The translations under genes and the position numbers were made by a program. This document shows positions 23,881 through 32,424 of a stretch of 38,826 bases of DNA, piece by piece; position 1 is the first letter of the stretch, and every line of letters begins with the position of its first letter. This DNA comes from Planctomycetota bacterium (GTDB taxonomy: Bacteria > Planctomycetota > Planctomycetia > Pirellulales > JADFKK01), in the NCBI GenBank assembly GCA_022564995.1, contig JADFKK010000032.1:1-38826 (forward strand), read 5' to 3'. The notes under the pieces were generated by a model. The model saw only the letters and a list, made by a program, of their open reading frames with translations. It was not told where the DNA came from and searched no databases.

Positions 23881-24835
23881 CCTTGAAAAGCTTCCGCCCC
23901 AAATTCGGCACATACGCCGTCCAAGAGCTATCAACATTCGGATCGTCGGCGATGATCTTCTCGAAGCTATGCACTTTGGCGTCGAGGTTATCGAGGTGAT
24001 GCAGCGCGATGGCCTCCAGCGTCATCGGCAGCTTGGGCGATCCGTATTCGTACTCGCCGTGATGGCTGACGATCATGTGCTTGATCCGCAGCACGAGTTC
24101 CTCGGGCATCGGCTCGCCGGAGAGCCGCTCGGCTTCGAGGACTTTTCGCTCCAGCAGGCCGACGGCCATCACCAGGTGGCCGATCATTTGGCCTTCGTCG
24201 GTGTACGACAGGTCGCGCTCGTAACCCAGCTCGTCGATCTTGCCGACGTCGTGCAGAAACGCGCCGACGAGCAGCAGTTCCGCGTCGATCTGCGGATAGT
24301 GCGTCTTGACCAATTCGACCAACTCCATCACGCTCACGACATGTTCCAGCAGGCCGCCGTGATAGGCGTGGTGATTCTTGATGCCGGCCGGTGCCCGGCA
24401 GAACTTCTTCATGAAGTCTTCGTCCATCAGGTAACAGTCGGCCAGATTACGCAGGTGCGGGTTTTGCATGGCCCGCAGCATTTTGACCACTCGCCCAGCC
24501 AGCTCGTCGATACGCTTGGCGCCCAGGCGGATGAAATCGTCCTCGTCGACCTTTCCGGCCGGCACGGCGGCGATGCTGCTGACAATCAGTTGCAGTCCGC
24601 CTTGATAGAGCTGCACGGTGCCGCCGATTTGCACGTAGTCGCCGTTCTCGAAGCCCTTGTAATCGTTCTCCGAGGCGTTCCACATCAGGGCCGCCATCTG
24701 CCCCGTGCGATCGCTCAGATCGACCTGCAGGTAAAGATTTCCGTTGCGGTTCGAGCGAAGCTGCTTGTTCGAGGCCAGATAGATTTCACTAACCGACTGC
24801 TTTGGGTCCAATTGCCCAAGAAACTGACGCGACAT
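23867..24835 (-). CDS. YhaM-type 3'-5' exoribonuclease (OB fold plus HD domain)
   Basis: 322 residues from ATG 24835 (MSRQFLGQLDPKQSVSEIYL). The longer open frame upstream runs through a palindromic repeat and is rejected. An OB-fold nucleic-acid-binding domain (about 15-90) contains LYLQVDLSDRTGQMAALMWN. The HD metal site reads NHHAYHGGLLEHV, then GAFLHDVGKIDEL (HD at 195-196), and HMIVSHHGEYEYG. Domain order and length fit YhaM of Firmicutes (about 314 residues). The gene is adjacent to rnr on the same strand, so the two exoribonucleases may be co-transcribed. The spacer holds the purine/pyrimidine tracts. Confidence 0.9.
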   Translation of the reverse strand: MSRQFLGQLDPKQSVSEIYLASNKQLRSNRNGNLYLQVDLSDRTGQMAALMWNASENDYKGFENGDYVQIGGTVQLYQGGLQLIVSSIAAVPAGKVDEDDFIRLGAKRIDELAGRVVKMLRAMQNPHLRNLADCYLMDEDFMKKFCRAPAGIKNHHAYHGGLLEHVVSVMELVELVKTHYPQIDAELLLVGAFLHDVGKIDELGYERDLSYTDEGQMIGHLVMAVGLLERKVLEAERLSGEPMPEELVLRIKHMIVSHHGEYEYGSPKLPMTLEAIALHHLDNLDAKVHSFEKIIADDPNVDSSWTAYVPNLGRKLFKGKKE

Positions 24836-24940
24836 CGAGAGCTTTCTATGCAAAGGGCCGGTGTTGCTTCGGTGGCCCGGGAGAAGCGTGAATCCATCGA
24901 TTCTAGGGGGCTGGGCGAGGAGGGACAAGGAGCGCGGGAA

Positions 24941-25044
24941 GTAGGTCATGCTCTGCATGACGCGTTCGACGTCACAACGCCAATTCACGTTGGCCACGGA
25001 TTTGGAGGCGATACGTTGACTTCGGCATGCGGAGCATGCCCTAC
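24941..25044. repeat. GTAGGTCATGC...GCATGCCCTAC inverted repeat, copy 2
   Basis: The left end GTAGGTCATGCTCTGCATGA is opposed by CATGCGGAGCATGCCCTAC at the right. The spacer is longer than in copy 1 (21145-21218). It lies upstream of the YhaM-like gene. Confidence 0.8.
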
Positions 25045-25117
25045 GCCGGATGAGGCCGTTGTGCGCCCTTCCCTTCGCCGGCTCCGGGCAGGACAATGGG
25101 GGCGGAGGTGACGCACT

Positions 25118-25357
25118 GTGGCAATTCTCATCGAACTACGCCGAATTGACGTTGACGATCAGATGGCCGTATACGAATACGGCTTTCAGGACTCCCCAAA
25201 AGGACAGATTGCCATCGACAAGTACAGCGGCGAATGTGTCGAATTACAACCTGTGCCGTCCTCGCGTAACGATTTTCTCTTCTCGCGAGCGCGCCGCGTG
25301 TTGGTCACGCATCACGAGGCTGGCGAATACCCAGAAGAAACAACGTATTGCGCGTGA
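25118..25357 (+). CDS. small protein of unknown function
   Basis: 79 residues from GTG 25118, chosen because GGAGG lies about 10 nt upstream. ATG 25163 is an alternative start. The sequence (YEYGFQDSPKGQIAIDKYSG, then RRVLVTHHEAGEYPEETTYC) looks like a real protein with a beta-rich N-terminal half. Its style recalls small immunity-type or YxxD-type proteins, but I do not recognise the family. It is a single gene between repeats. Confidence 0.5.
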   Translation: MAILIELRRIDVDDQMAVYEYGFQDSPKGQIAIDKYSGECVELQPVPSSRNDFLFSRARRVLVTHHEAGEYPEETTYCA

Positions 25358-25485
25358 CCGTTGCCCGCGACTCACGTTACTTTCCAGGCTTTCCACCGTT
25401 TCTCTCCAACAACGGCTGAAACGGTATCACTACCGGATGCTGGCGTCGTTCCCAAACTCCACGGTGGAATGATAAAAAGAGGAGT

Positions 25486-25705
25486 TCTACGCCGAAGGCG
25501 TTATACAACACAGCCCAGGGTCGCGCAGCGCACCCTGGGTTTAGATCCCGCGAAAACCCTTGAACCCCGAAGGGGTTCTACATGAGGGACGCACAATCCG
25601 CGACTCGATTTGTGTAACCCCTTCGGGGTAATGCAATCAACTGACCATCGTACCCAGGGTGCGCTGCGCGACCCTGGGCTGTGTTGTGAAACCGCTTCGC
25701 GGTAA
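25486..25705. repeat. compound palindromic repeat with CCCAGGGT...ACCCTGGG ends, copy 2
   Basis: Same order as 12291-12508: ACGCCGAAGGCGTT, AGCCCAGGGTCGCGCAGCGC (and its palindromic completion), AACCCCGAAGGGGTT, AACCCCTTCGGGGT, the inverted long unit (about 25652-25681), and ACCGCTTCGCGGT. The spacers between palindromes differ in sequence from copy 1 while the palindromes are conserved. Confidence 0.9.
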
Positions 25706-25892
25706 GAAGCATCGCGACATCGGCACGGTGTTTCCCACGCCCCCTGGAAAAATCTCATTGCCCTCGTTCCCAGGTCGCACCCGGCGTTGCCACAACCGTG
25801 GTTCGCCCTTTAGAATTGGGGAGCACCGTAAGCGACACTCCGTTCGCCTCGAATCTACGAAATACGTCTGCTACGCAGGGGTTTTTTCGGCA

Positions 25893-25953
25893 GTAGCTGA
25901 ATTCGCAAGAGTTCGGTGTTTCGGGTGGACTGAATTCTTGCGAATTCAGCTAC
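25893..25953. repeat. GTAGCTGAATTCGCAAGA inverted repeat
   Basis: The arms at 25893-25914 and 25932-25953 are complementary over 22 bp with one mismatch, around a 17-bp spacer. Confidence 0.8.
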
Positions 25954-26080
25954 CGGCCAGAAAAACTTGCCACGCCCGACCGAGAGCCACCCTTTGCGTC
26001 GGCTTGGCTGGTCGATTACGCTGAGGTGTTGTGGGGGTTACCCGTCAATGGAGTCGTTTGCTTTGGAGCCGCCAAATCCC

Positions 26081-27340
26081 ATGATACAAAAACTCGCAAC
26101 CGGTCGCGCCCTTCTTGCCCTAGCTATGCTGATGGTCGTTGGCAGCGGTTCCCAGGCACTTCGGGCCGACGAAAGCCAGATCGTCGCCAAGCTCAAAGGG
26201 CTCAACGCGAAAGTCGGCACAGACGCCGACGGGGCGGTTACGCGACTCGATCTCTCTGGCGGCCAGGTCTCCGACGCCGACCTGCCTCAATTGAAGCAGC
26301 TCACCAAGCTCAAACGACTTACGCTCGCGGGGCCCGGCATCACCGATGAGGGCGTGCGGCATCTCAAGGCGCTCAAGTCGTTGGAACGGCTGGGTCTTGA
26401 AAACACGGGCCTGACCGATGCGGGCATGGCCCACTTGAAAGACATGACGAGCCTCGTGCTGCTCAACATCCGCCGCACGAACATCAGCGATGCCGGGCTC
26501 GTCCACCTCAAGGGCCTGAAGAATCTCAAGGCCTTGGAGCTGCGGTTTAATAATCAGATTACCGACGAAGGCTTGGTCCACATCCGCAATCTGCCCAAGC
26601 TCAAGGATATCAAGCTGCAGGGAACTAATGTCACCGACGAGGGGCTGAAGACGTTTAAGGACCGCACGATCATCGAGTACTTGAATCTGTCTGGTCCGCA
26701 AATCACCGACAAAGGAATGGCACACCTCAGCGCGCTTACGAGGATGAAGGGCCTGGAACTAGACGACACGGGTATCACCGATGCGGGGCTCGCACACCTG
26801 AAAAACATGACCAACATGCGCGCCCTGCATGTGCGGCGGACGCTCGTCGGCGATGCGGGGCTGGCCCATCTCAAGAAAATGACGAAGATCCAGCGGCTGT
26901 TGCTGCGTGACACGCGAATCAGCGGCGCCGGGCTGGCGCATCTCAAGGGCCTTAAGGAATTGAATTACCTCGACCTGAGCGAGACGCTCGTCGACGACGA
27001 TGGCCTGAAACACCTTAAAGACCTCGTCAAGCTCCAGCGGCTGTATCTTTGGTTTACGCTCGTCACGGACAAGGGGCTCGTTCACCTGCGCAACATGAAG
27101 GAACTGCAATATCTCAATCTTGAAGAGACGAAAGTGACGGATGAAGGTCTAAAGAATCTGGTCGGACTGAAAAAGCTCGTCTGGCTCAACCTGTCCGCGA
27201 CCAAGGTCACCGACGCCGGTCTGGCCCATCTCGAAGGGCTCACGAAATTGAAGGAGCTGCACCTCGGATTCACCAAGGTCAGCGACGAAGGAGCCGAGCG
27301 TTTGCAGAAGGCGCTGCCGGGGGTGAAGATCGTTCGGTAG
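26081..27340 (+). CDS. secreted leucine-rich repeat protein
   Basis: 419 residues from ATG 26081, chosen for the signal peptide (LLALAMLMVVGSGSQALRAD). Twelve or more LRRs of about 24 residues follow, with the pattern L-x-x-L-x-x-L-x-L-x-x-T-x-(I/V)-T/S-D-x-G-L-x-H-L, for example TNISDAGLVHLKGLKNLKAL and TKVTDAGLAHLEGLTKLKEL. This is the bacterial F-box-like LRR type abundant in planctomycetes. Such proteins bind other proteins, and the ligand here is unknown. There is no anchor or catalytic domain, so it probably works in the periplasm or is exported. It stands alone. Confidence 0.9.
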   Translation: MIQKLATGRALLALAMLMVVGSGSQALRADESQIVAKLKGLNAKVGTDADGAVTRLDLSGGQVSDADLPQLKQLTKLKRLTLAGPGITDEGVRHLKALKSLERLGLENTGLTDAGMAHLKDMTSLVLLNIRRTNISDAGLVHLKGLKNLKALELRFNNQITDEGLVHIRNLPKLKDIKLQGTNVTDEGLKTFKDRTIIEYLNLSGPQITDKGMAHLSALTRMKGLELDDTGITDAGLAHLKNMTNMRALHVRRTLVGDAGLAHLKKMTKIQRLLLRDTRISGAGLAHLKGLKELNYLDLSETLVDDDGLKHLKDLVKLQRLYLWFTLVTDKGLVHLRNMKELQYLNLEETKVTDEGLKNLVGLKKLVWLNLSATKVTDAGLAHLEGLTKLKELHLGFTKVSDEGAERLQKALPGVKIVR

Positions 27341-27901
27341 CCGGCGTTCAGGAATGTGGAAGACTTGGCCCCGATAGCAGCCTGTTGAAAAAGTGGACGC
27401 TTGAAGCCAATCCTAGCCCGAAGCGTAAGCGAGGAAGCGTCAGACGAGCGTTTTCTGTTCCTCGCTTACGCTTCGGGCTAGGATTTTCAACACTGCAAAG
27501 GTCGTATGGCCGCCTCCATGATGGGTGCTCCCGGAACTGACGGTTTCCGCCGGGCAGCGCCGGGTCGTCCTGAAGCCGCGATAATTGACGCAACATGTTA
27601 TAGAAAAACGCTTTACAGCCGGATTCATGGGCTTGAGACGGAGAATGCCGGCGGTTCTTATGAGGGGTAGCTTGTTTTTCAGCGAGGATTGTGCTCTTCT
27701 ACGGGGGCTGCTCGTGTGATTCTAATAGGCAAATCGCCCGTTTTTCTCGTCAAAATGAAGCCCAATAGCGTATCGAAGCTGTAACGCAGTCTCCGAGTGC
27801 TGCACAAAACCACAAAAACTGGCGGGCTATTCCGGCATCCATCCGGAGAGGCGACAGTCGCCCCACATTGTTACCACGAATTTCGTGTTAGGGAGTGAAA
27901 G
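27341..27901. other. intergenic region with one large inverted repeat, otherwise unassigned
   Basis: Apart from the repeat at 27409-27485, I see no supported gene. Minus-strand frames across 27440-27628 translate the repeat itself and have no recognisable domain. The last 15 bp before the response regulator contain a GGAG ribosome site. Confidence 0.5.
27409..27485. repeat. perfect 28-bp inverted repeat, possible terminator of the LRR gene
   Basis: The arms (27409-27436 and 27458-27485, one reading CCGAAGCGTAAGCGAGGAA) are exactly complementary around a 21-nt loop. It starts 68 bp after the LRR stop. TTTTC follows the right arm (27486-27489), so it could terminate plus-strand transcription. 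It also looks like a dispersed intergenic element. Confidence 0.75.
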
Positions 27902-28534
27902 ATGAGCATCCGAATTTTAATTGCCGACGATCATGAAGTGGTTCGTTCCGGCCTCAAAAGCCTAGTCGCCGGCACCAACATTAAAGTCGTGGCCGAAGTG
28001 TCGACGGGTGAAGACGCCGTCCGCAGCGTGGACGAGAACGAGTTCGACGTGGTGCTGCTCGATATTCGCATGGACAACGGCGACGGGCTGACGGCGCTGG
28101 GGCGGATCAAGCTAGACCATCCCGATTTGCCGATTCTGATGCTCTCGACCTACGACAACCCGACCTATGTGGCCCGCGCTGTGGCCCTGGGGGCCAGCGG
28201 CTATCTGCTCAAGGGGTCGAGCCGCGACCGACTGATCGAGGCAATTCAGACGGCCGCCAAAGGGGAAAGCGCCTGGGCTCGCGAGGAATTGCGCAGGGTT
28301 ACCGGAGCGCTTTCGACACCACGACTGGCCGCCGACATCGAAGTTCCGCTCACCAAACGCGAAAGCGAAGTGCTACAGCAATTAGCCTTCGGCCTGACCA
28401 ACAAGGAAATCGCCAAAGCCCTCGGCATCAGCTACGAGACCGTTAAGGAACACGTGCAGCACATCTTGCGGAAAGTCGGCGTTGCCGATCGCACCCAAGC
28501 GGCGGTTTGGGCGGTGCGGAAGGGGTTGGTTTAG
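27902..28534 (+). CDS. NarL/FixJ-family response regulator (REC + LuxR HTH)
   Basis: 210 residues. The receiver domain (1-120) has Asp9-Asp10 and the phospho-acceptor Asp54 in VVLLDIRMDNGDG, Ser82 in LMLSTYDN and Lys104 in GYLLKGSS. The C-terminal LuxR-type HTH (about 145-205) reads LTKRESEVLQQLAFGLTNKE and YETVKEHVQHILRKVGVADR. It is an orphan here with no histidine kinase adjacent. ATG 27902 is preceded by GGAG. Target genes are unknown. Confidence 0.93.
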   Translation: MSIRILIADDHEVVRSGLKSLVAGTNIKVVAEVSTGEDAVRSVDENEFDVVLLDIRMDNGDGLTALGRIKLDHPDLPILMLSTYDNPTYVARAVALGASGYLLKGSSRDRLIEAIQTAAKGESAWAREELRRVTGALSTPRLAADIEVPLTKRESEVLQQLAFGLTNKEIAKALGISYETVKEHVQHILRKVGVADRTQAAVWAVRKGLV

Positions 28535-28583
28535 GCGGGGCGCGATTGGAAAAGTTGAACATTTCACGAGATCGAAATCCGAA

Positions 28584-28683
28584 GCACGAAATCCTAAACA
28601 AATTCAAAGCACGAAATTCAAGAGACTCTCAGACACCGGGCGTTTCTGAATTTCGGATTTCTGATTTGTTTAGGATTTCGTGC
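28584..28683. repeat. inverted repeat GCACGAAATCCTAAACAAAT
   Basis: A perfect 20-bp inverted repeat (28584-28603 and 28664-28683) with extended imperfect similarity on both sides, separated by 60 bp. Related to the single copy at 8133-8152. It sits between the response regulator and dus gene ends (convergent). Confidence 0.85.
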
Positions 28684-28728
28684 TTAGGATTTGAACGGCA
28701 AGACGACTACTTTTCTTTGCACTGGCCC

Positions 28729-29796
28729 CTACTCCAAAAGCGCCGCGCACACCGGATTCTCCTCTTCAACTGGCGGATGGCATCCCGGTAAGTCTGCGGC
28801 GTACCAGCGATCCAGCACTTCGCGCCATTGTCCCGGCTCGCGAACTTCGACGAACGCACTGCGCACTTGCTGATACTGCGGATGAAGTCGGGCGTATTTG
28901 ATGCCGAACTTGCGCATGGTGGCGCAGCAACGTCGCTCGCCGAAGACTTCATCCGCCAACGCGTAGTGTTCGGCGATCACTGCGCGCTGTTCGTGTAGCG
29001 TGGGAGGATCGGGCAATGGCCCACCGGCAGCCAACGCGCGGGCCTCTGAGAAAATCCACGGATTTCCGATCGCCCCGCGAGCCACGGTCACGCCGTCGAC
29101 GCCCGTGTAACGCATCATCTCCAGGCAATGCCCGGCCGTAAATAAATCGCCGCTGCCGAGGACGACCCGCTCGCCGGCGTGCTGCTTCACTTCCCGCAGC
29201 ACGTCCCAATTGCTCGGGCCGTCGTAACGCTGGCGAACCGTCCGCCCGTGAACGGTGATCGCCGCCACTCCGGCCGCATAGGCTCCGTCGAAAATCTCGT
29301 AAAAGTTATCGCGGCTCTCGGGCGTCTCGTCGATGCCGCGGCGCATCTTGACGGTAACGGGGGTTTTCTCCGGCACCGCGTCGCGCACCCGGCGAACGAT
29401 TTCGAGCGCCACGTCGGGCTGACCAAGGTGAAATCCTCCGCGACATCGCCCCACGACCTTCGGCACGGGGCAGCCGAAATTGATGTCGATCACGTCGAAG
29501 CCCGCCTCGACCAACCGCATTGCCGCGGCCGGAAACTGCTCCGGCTCGCTACCCATGAGCTGTCCACCGACCGGATGCTCCTCGTCGGTGACCAGCAGAA
29601 ATCGGCGGTTCTTGCGACTGCTTTTGACTTCGATGAGAAACTTATCGAGCATCACCTCGCACAGCGCGTACGGCGCCCCGGCTCGGCGGGCGACGATTCG
29701 CATCGGCCAGTCGCTATAGCCCGACAGCGCCGCCTGAACCACCGGAAAGTCCAGCCGCAGCGGCCCGATCGAAAGTTGGGGAAGGGTTTGCTGCAT
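28729..29796 (-). CDS. tRNA-dihydrouridine synthase
   Basis: 355 residues from ATG 29796. It reduces uridine in the tRNA D-loop with FMN and NADPH. Landmarks are VVQAALSGYSDWPMR at the FMN site, GGQLMGSEPEQF, and IDINFGCPVPKV with Cys109 as the presumed catalytic Cys. Further on are VTVKMRRGIDE, ITVHGRTVRQRYDGPSNWDV and VLGSGDLFTA. The sub-family (DusA, B or C) is not clear, and GRCRGGFHLG after the GCP motif is unlike the common K-x-G-A-G form. It stands alone, convergent with the response regulator. Confidence 0.92.
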   Translation of the reverse strand: MQQTLPQLSIGPLRLDFPVVQAALSGYSDWPMRIVARRAGAPYALCEVMLDKFLIEVKSSRKNRRFLLVTDEEHPVGGQLMGSEPEQFPAAAMRLVEAGFDVIDINFGCPVPKVVGRCRGGFHLGQPDVALEIVRRVRDAVPEKTPVTVKMRRGIDETPESRDNFYEIFDGAYAAGVAAITVHGRTVRQRYDGPSNWDVLREVKQHAGERVVLGSGDLFTAGHCLEMMRYTGVDGVTVARGAIGNPWIFSEARALAAGGPLPDPPTLHEQRAVIAEHYALADEVFGERRCCATMRKFGIKYARLHPQYQQVRSAFVEVREPGQWREVLDRWYAADLPGCHPPVEEENPVCAALLE

Positions 29797-29913
29797 ACGA
29801 TTGATTCTCGTTAGCAGCACCTGTTGGCGTCAAGGCCGCTGTGGGGTTACGATAGGCTTCCAGCCTGTCGCCTGGTATCACACGTCATGAAGTCCGATGC
29901 CCTTGCAGGCCGA

Positions 29914-30103
29914 TTGGGGATTGGGGATTGGGGACTGGGGACTGGGGATTGGGGATTGGGGATTGGGGATTGGGGATTGGGGACTGGGGACTGGGAGTTG
30001 GGAAAGTCGGAAGCAAGATTTTCCCAGCCTCCAGCCTCCAGCCTCCAGCCTCCAGCCCCCAGCCCCCAGCCCCCAGCCCCCAGCCCCCAGCCTCCGCTTC
30101 CAG
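29914..30103. repeat. heptamer arrays: (GGGGATT/GGGGACT)n followed by (CCAGCCT/CCAGCCC)n
   Basis: About 12 tandem heptamers of GGGGATT or GGGGACT (29914-30003) are followed, after an 18-bp spacer, by about 11 tandem heptamers of CCAGCCT or CCAGCCC (30022-30103). The G-rich array can form G-quadruplexes and the C-rich one i-motifs. Both have period 7. It lies upstream of accA. Open frames that translate the arrays into Gly-Asp-Trp or Pro-Ser-Gln repeats are artefacts. Confidence 0.92.
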
Positions 30104-30162
30104 CCTACGAACCCCGAGCGGAGATTCCGATTTCACGACTTGGTGCTGAAGCACGAAGCTTC

Positions 30163-30192
30163 GGGCGCGACCAACGGTCGCGGCTTTATGGG
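30163..30192 (-). repeat. REP-like element, copy 5 (just upstream of accA)
   Basis: GGGCGCGACCAACGGTCGCG then GCTTTATGGG. It ends 8 bp before the accA ATG, in place of a recognisable Shine-Dalgarno sequence. Confidence 0.9.
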
Positions 30193-30200
30193 AATAAAAA

Positions 30201-31205
30201 ATGGCAAAAGTACATCATCGGCTGGCGTTTGAACGCCCGATTTACGAACTGGAAGCTCGGCTGGAGAAGCTCGAAGCGGCCGGCGGCGACAGCGACGAGG
30301 CGCACGACGAAGTCCGTCGGCTACGTCGCGAATTGGTCGATCTGACCAAGAAGATCTACAGCGAGTTGGCTCCCTGGGAAATCGTGCAGGTGGCCCGCCA
30401 CGAAGACCGGCCGCAAACGGCCGATTATCTCGATCTGGTCTTCGAGGATTTCTTCGAGTTGCACGGCGACAAATCGTTTGGCGACGATCGGGCCATCCGC
30501 ACCGGATTCGCCAAGATTGACACGTACAAGGTAATGGTCGTCGGCCATCAGAAAGGCCAAACGCTCAAGGAACGCAACGCCTGCTGCTTCGGTTGTGCGC
30601 ATCCCGAGGGCTATCGAAAATCGATGAGGAAAATGAAGCTGGCCGAAAAGTTCGGCGCCCCGATCATCTGTTTCATCGACACGCCGGGCGCTTACCCGGG
30701 CATCGGAGCCGAAGAGCGCGGCCAGGCCCAGGTGATCGCCGAGAGCATGTTTATGATGTCGCGGCTTCGCACGCCGATCATTTGTCTGGTGATCGGCGAA
30801 GGCGGATCGGGCGGAGCGTTGGGCATCGGTCTGGGCGATCGCGTGGCGATGCTCGAGCACTCTTATTACTCGGTGATCAGCCCTGAAGGCTGCGCCGGCA
30901 TTCTGTGGAAGAGCCACACCTTCGCCGAGCAAGCCGCCCAGGCGCTGCGGATCACCAGCAAGCATCTGATGGGCCTGGGCGTGGTCGACGACGTCGTCGA
31001 AGAGCCGCTCGGCGGCGCCCATCGCGACCATCACCAGATGGCCGGCCGCATCAAGATGTTCCTGATCAAAACGCTGCGAGAATTGTGCGACATCCCCATG
31101 GACCAGCTCGTCGATGAGCGCTATCAGAAGTTCCGCAACATGGGCGTGTTCTTGGAACAGCTCGAGCAGCCGGCGGAAAGCGAAGTGACGGCGCCCGCTC
31201 CATAA
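30201..31205 (+). CDS. accA: acetyl-CoA carboxylase carboxyltransferase subunit alpha
   Basis: 334 residues, slightly longer than the usual 320. It transfers the carboxyl group from biotin to acetyl-CoA for fatty acid synthesis, with AccD. Landmarks are an N-terminal [57 protein letters not shown] and [20 protein letters not shown]. The stop codon TAA (31203-31205) lies inside a REP-like element. accD, accB and accC are not in the window. There is no clear ribosome site, only the REP-like element upstream. Confidence 0.96.
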   Translation: MAKVHHRLAFERPIYELEARLEKLEAAGGDSDEAHDEVRRLRRELVDLTKKIYSELAPWEIVQVARHEDRPQTADYLDLVFEDFFELHGDKSFGDDRAIRTGFAKIDTYKVMVVGHQKGQTLKERNACCFGCAHPEGYRKSMRKMKLAEKFGAPIICFIDTPGAYPGIGAEERGQAQVIAESMFMMSRLRTPIICLVIGEGGSGGALGIGLGDRVAMLEHSYYSVISPEGCAGILWKSHTFAEQAAQALRITSKHLMGLGVVDDVVEEPLGGAHRDHHQMAGRIKMFLIKTLRELCDIPMDQLVDERYQKFRNMGVFLEQLEQPAESEVTAPAP

Positions 31206-31229
31206 AGCCGCGACCGTTGGTCGCGCCCG
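31200..31229 (+). repeat. REP-like element, copy 6 (supplies the accA stop codon)
   Basis: CCATAAAGCCGCGACCGTTG continuing to GTCGCGCCCG. The TAA of CCATAAAG is the accA stop codon, so the last codon and stop of accA come from the element. Confidence 0.9.
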
Positions 31230-31249
31230 GCGTGTTTCAACGTCGAATT

Positions 31250-31283
31250 CAACGCAAAGACGCCAAGGCGCAGAGACGCAAAG
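31250..31283 (+). repeat. CAACGCAAAGACGC repeat, left copy
   Basis: 34 bp, inverted relative to 32292-32325 (about 88% complementary). Together they flank the membrane protein gene at 31332-32207. Confidence 0.8.
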
Positions 31284-31331
31284 TACCGTGAGGAGTCACC
31301 GGCGAATCTCCATCTTCGTGGGGCGAGATTA

Positions 31332-32207
31332 CTACCGTATCAACTCGTCGTCGCATCGCGCCCACCGGTAGCCACAGGAGCGGATGACCAACAGCGATCC
31401 GAGGAGGATCACTGTGATGAATAAGACATCACTGGCGATCCGCGGCAACTCTTGAAAAAAGATGTCTTGCACGGGTATTGGTTCGGGCGGACCGATACGG
31501 GCATGGAAATAATCCATGCGACCAAGGCTCTCGACAACCTGTTGCGCGTCGATCCAGCCGATGATCGCGGTCAGAATCACTTGCATCGCGACCACGACAA
31601 GGAGTAGTTTCCAACATCGGGCTGCGAAAAAGATAGGTACAACGCATGCCAATCCGACCAATGGGAAGACGGCCGAGGTTAGGCTCAACTGCTCGCGGTT
31701 GAGTATCAAGAATCGAACCAACGCAAGATAGACGGTCCCCACCGTGATGCCGACCAACAGATCCTTGAGCGACCAGCGCACCGATGAGCCACCGACTTTG
31801 CGATCTGGCAAGTCTGCGACCAGATGCCGACCCGTCAACCGCAACGCCAGCAACGGCAAAGCAATCACAAGCAGTTGGACGAGCAACATAACCAACTCAG
31901 ACGTCCAATTTGCAGATTCCGATTTTACGCCGAGATAAGTGGTTCCCATACCGACGAGAATCAACGAACCGACGAGCGGGCGACGAACCGGAGCGGAATT
32001 CCCAAGGCACACCCAGAACACCACCAGATAGATCTGGGGAATCAGGAGGCCAAGAAGTCTGATTTTCGGCCAGAAGATATAGGTGCTAAAGATCGGTCCC
32101 TGCACCGGAGGCTCGAAAGTCAACGTCGACACGACCATCACGACGGTCGAAACCACATGAACTGTGATCAGCAGCATCACTCTCAGCGGCATCCGGTGGG
32201 AACTCAT
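31332..32207 (-). CDS. polytopic membrane protein of unknown function
   Basis: 291 residues with about eight hydrophobic segments: at roughly 10-28, 40-65, 76-90, 105-130, 150-170, 180-198, 200-220 and 255-275. There are no catalytic or transport motifs that I recognise. The charged loop RHLVADLPDRKVGG is in the middle. Inverted copies of the CAACGCAAAG repeat and direct copies of the REP-like element lie on its two sides. The protein may be specific to planctomycetes. It stands alone. Confidence 0.7.
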   Translation of the reverse strand: MSSHRMPLRVMLLITVHVVSTVVMVVSTLTFEPPVQGPIFSTYIFWPKIRLLGLLIPQIYLVVFWVCLGNSAPVRRPLVGSLILVGMGTTYLGVKSESANWTSELVMLLVQLLVIALPLLALRLTGRHLVADLPDRKVGGSSVRWSLKDLLVGITVGTVYLALVRFLILNREQLSLTSAVFPLVGLACVVPIFFAARCWKLLLVVVAMQVILTAIIGWIDAQQVVESLGRMDYFHARIGPPEPIPVQDIFFQELPRIASDVLFITVILLGSLLVIRSCGYRWARCDDELIR

Positions 32208-32291
32208 GGCCGGATTGTAGCACGGGCGAAGGAACGCTGACGGACGCGATGATCTCCGCTTCGCCCGAATTACCCGCCCCTCAGAAAACCT

Positions 32292-32325
32292 CTTTGCGTC
32301 TTTGCGCCCTGGCGCCTTTGCGTTG
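32292..32325 (-). repeat. CAACGCAAAGACGC repeat, right copy (inverted)
   Basis: CTTTGCGTCTTTGCGCCC, then TGGCGCCTTTGCGTTG. It pairs with 31250-31283. Confidence 0.8.
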
Positions 32326-32424
32326 AAATCGCCTCAATTAGCCCCCATTTCAACCCCTGCCCAACGTCCGATAATGTTTCTTATGTTCGGTTTTGGGACG
32401 ATAAACGCCGGGGTTTACGCGTTT

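Larger units (their letters stand above)
25358..26080. other. repeat-bearing intergenic region before the LRR gene
   Basis: It contains the second copy of the CCCAGGGT compound repeat and the GTAGCTGAATTCGC inverted repeat. The stretch 25706-25890 is unassigned. An open frame in line with the LRR gene reaches back to 25967, but it has no family-like residues. Confidence 0.5.

Noticed and set aside
27348..27628. Minus-strand frames with a PKRKRG segment
   Set aside because: The segment is a translation of the inverted repeat at 27409-27485. No domain is seen in the remainder.
29914..30103. Possible CRISPR array
   Set aside because: Units are tandem heptamers without spacers, and no cas genes are present.
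29897..30232. Open frames translating into Gly-Asp-Trp-Gly-Leu and Pro-Ser-Gln repeats
   Set aside because: They are translations of the heptamer arrays, not genes. Different frames give similar repeats.
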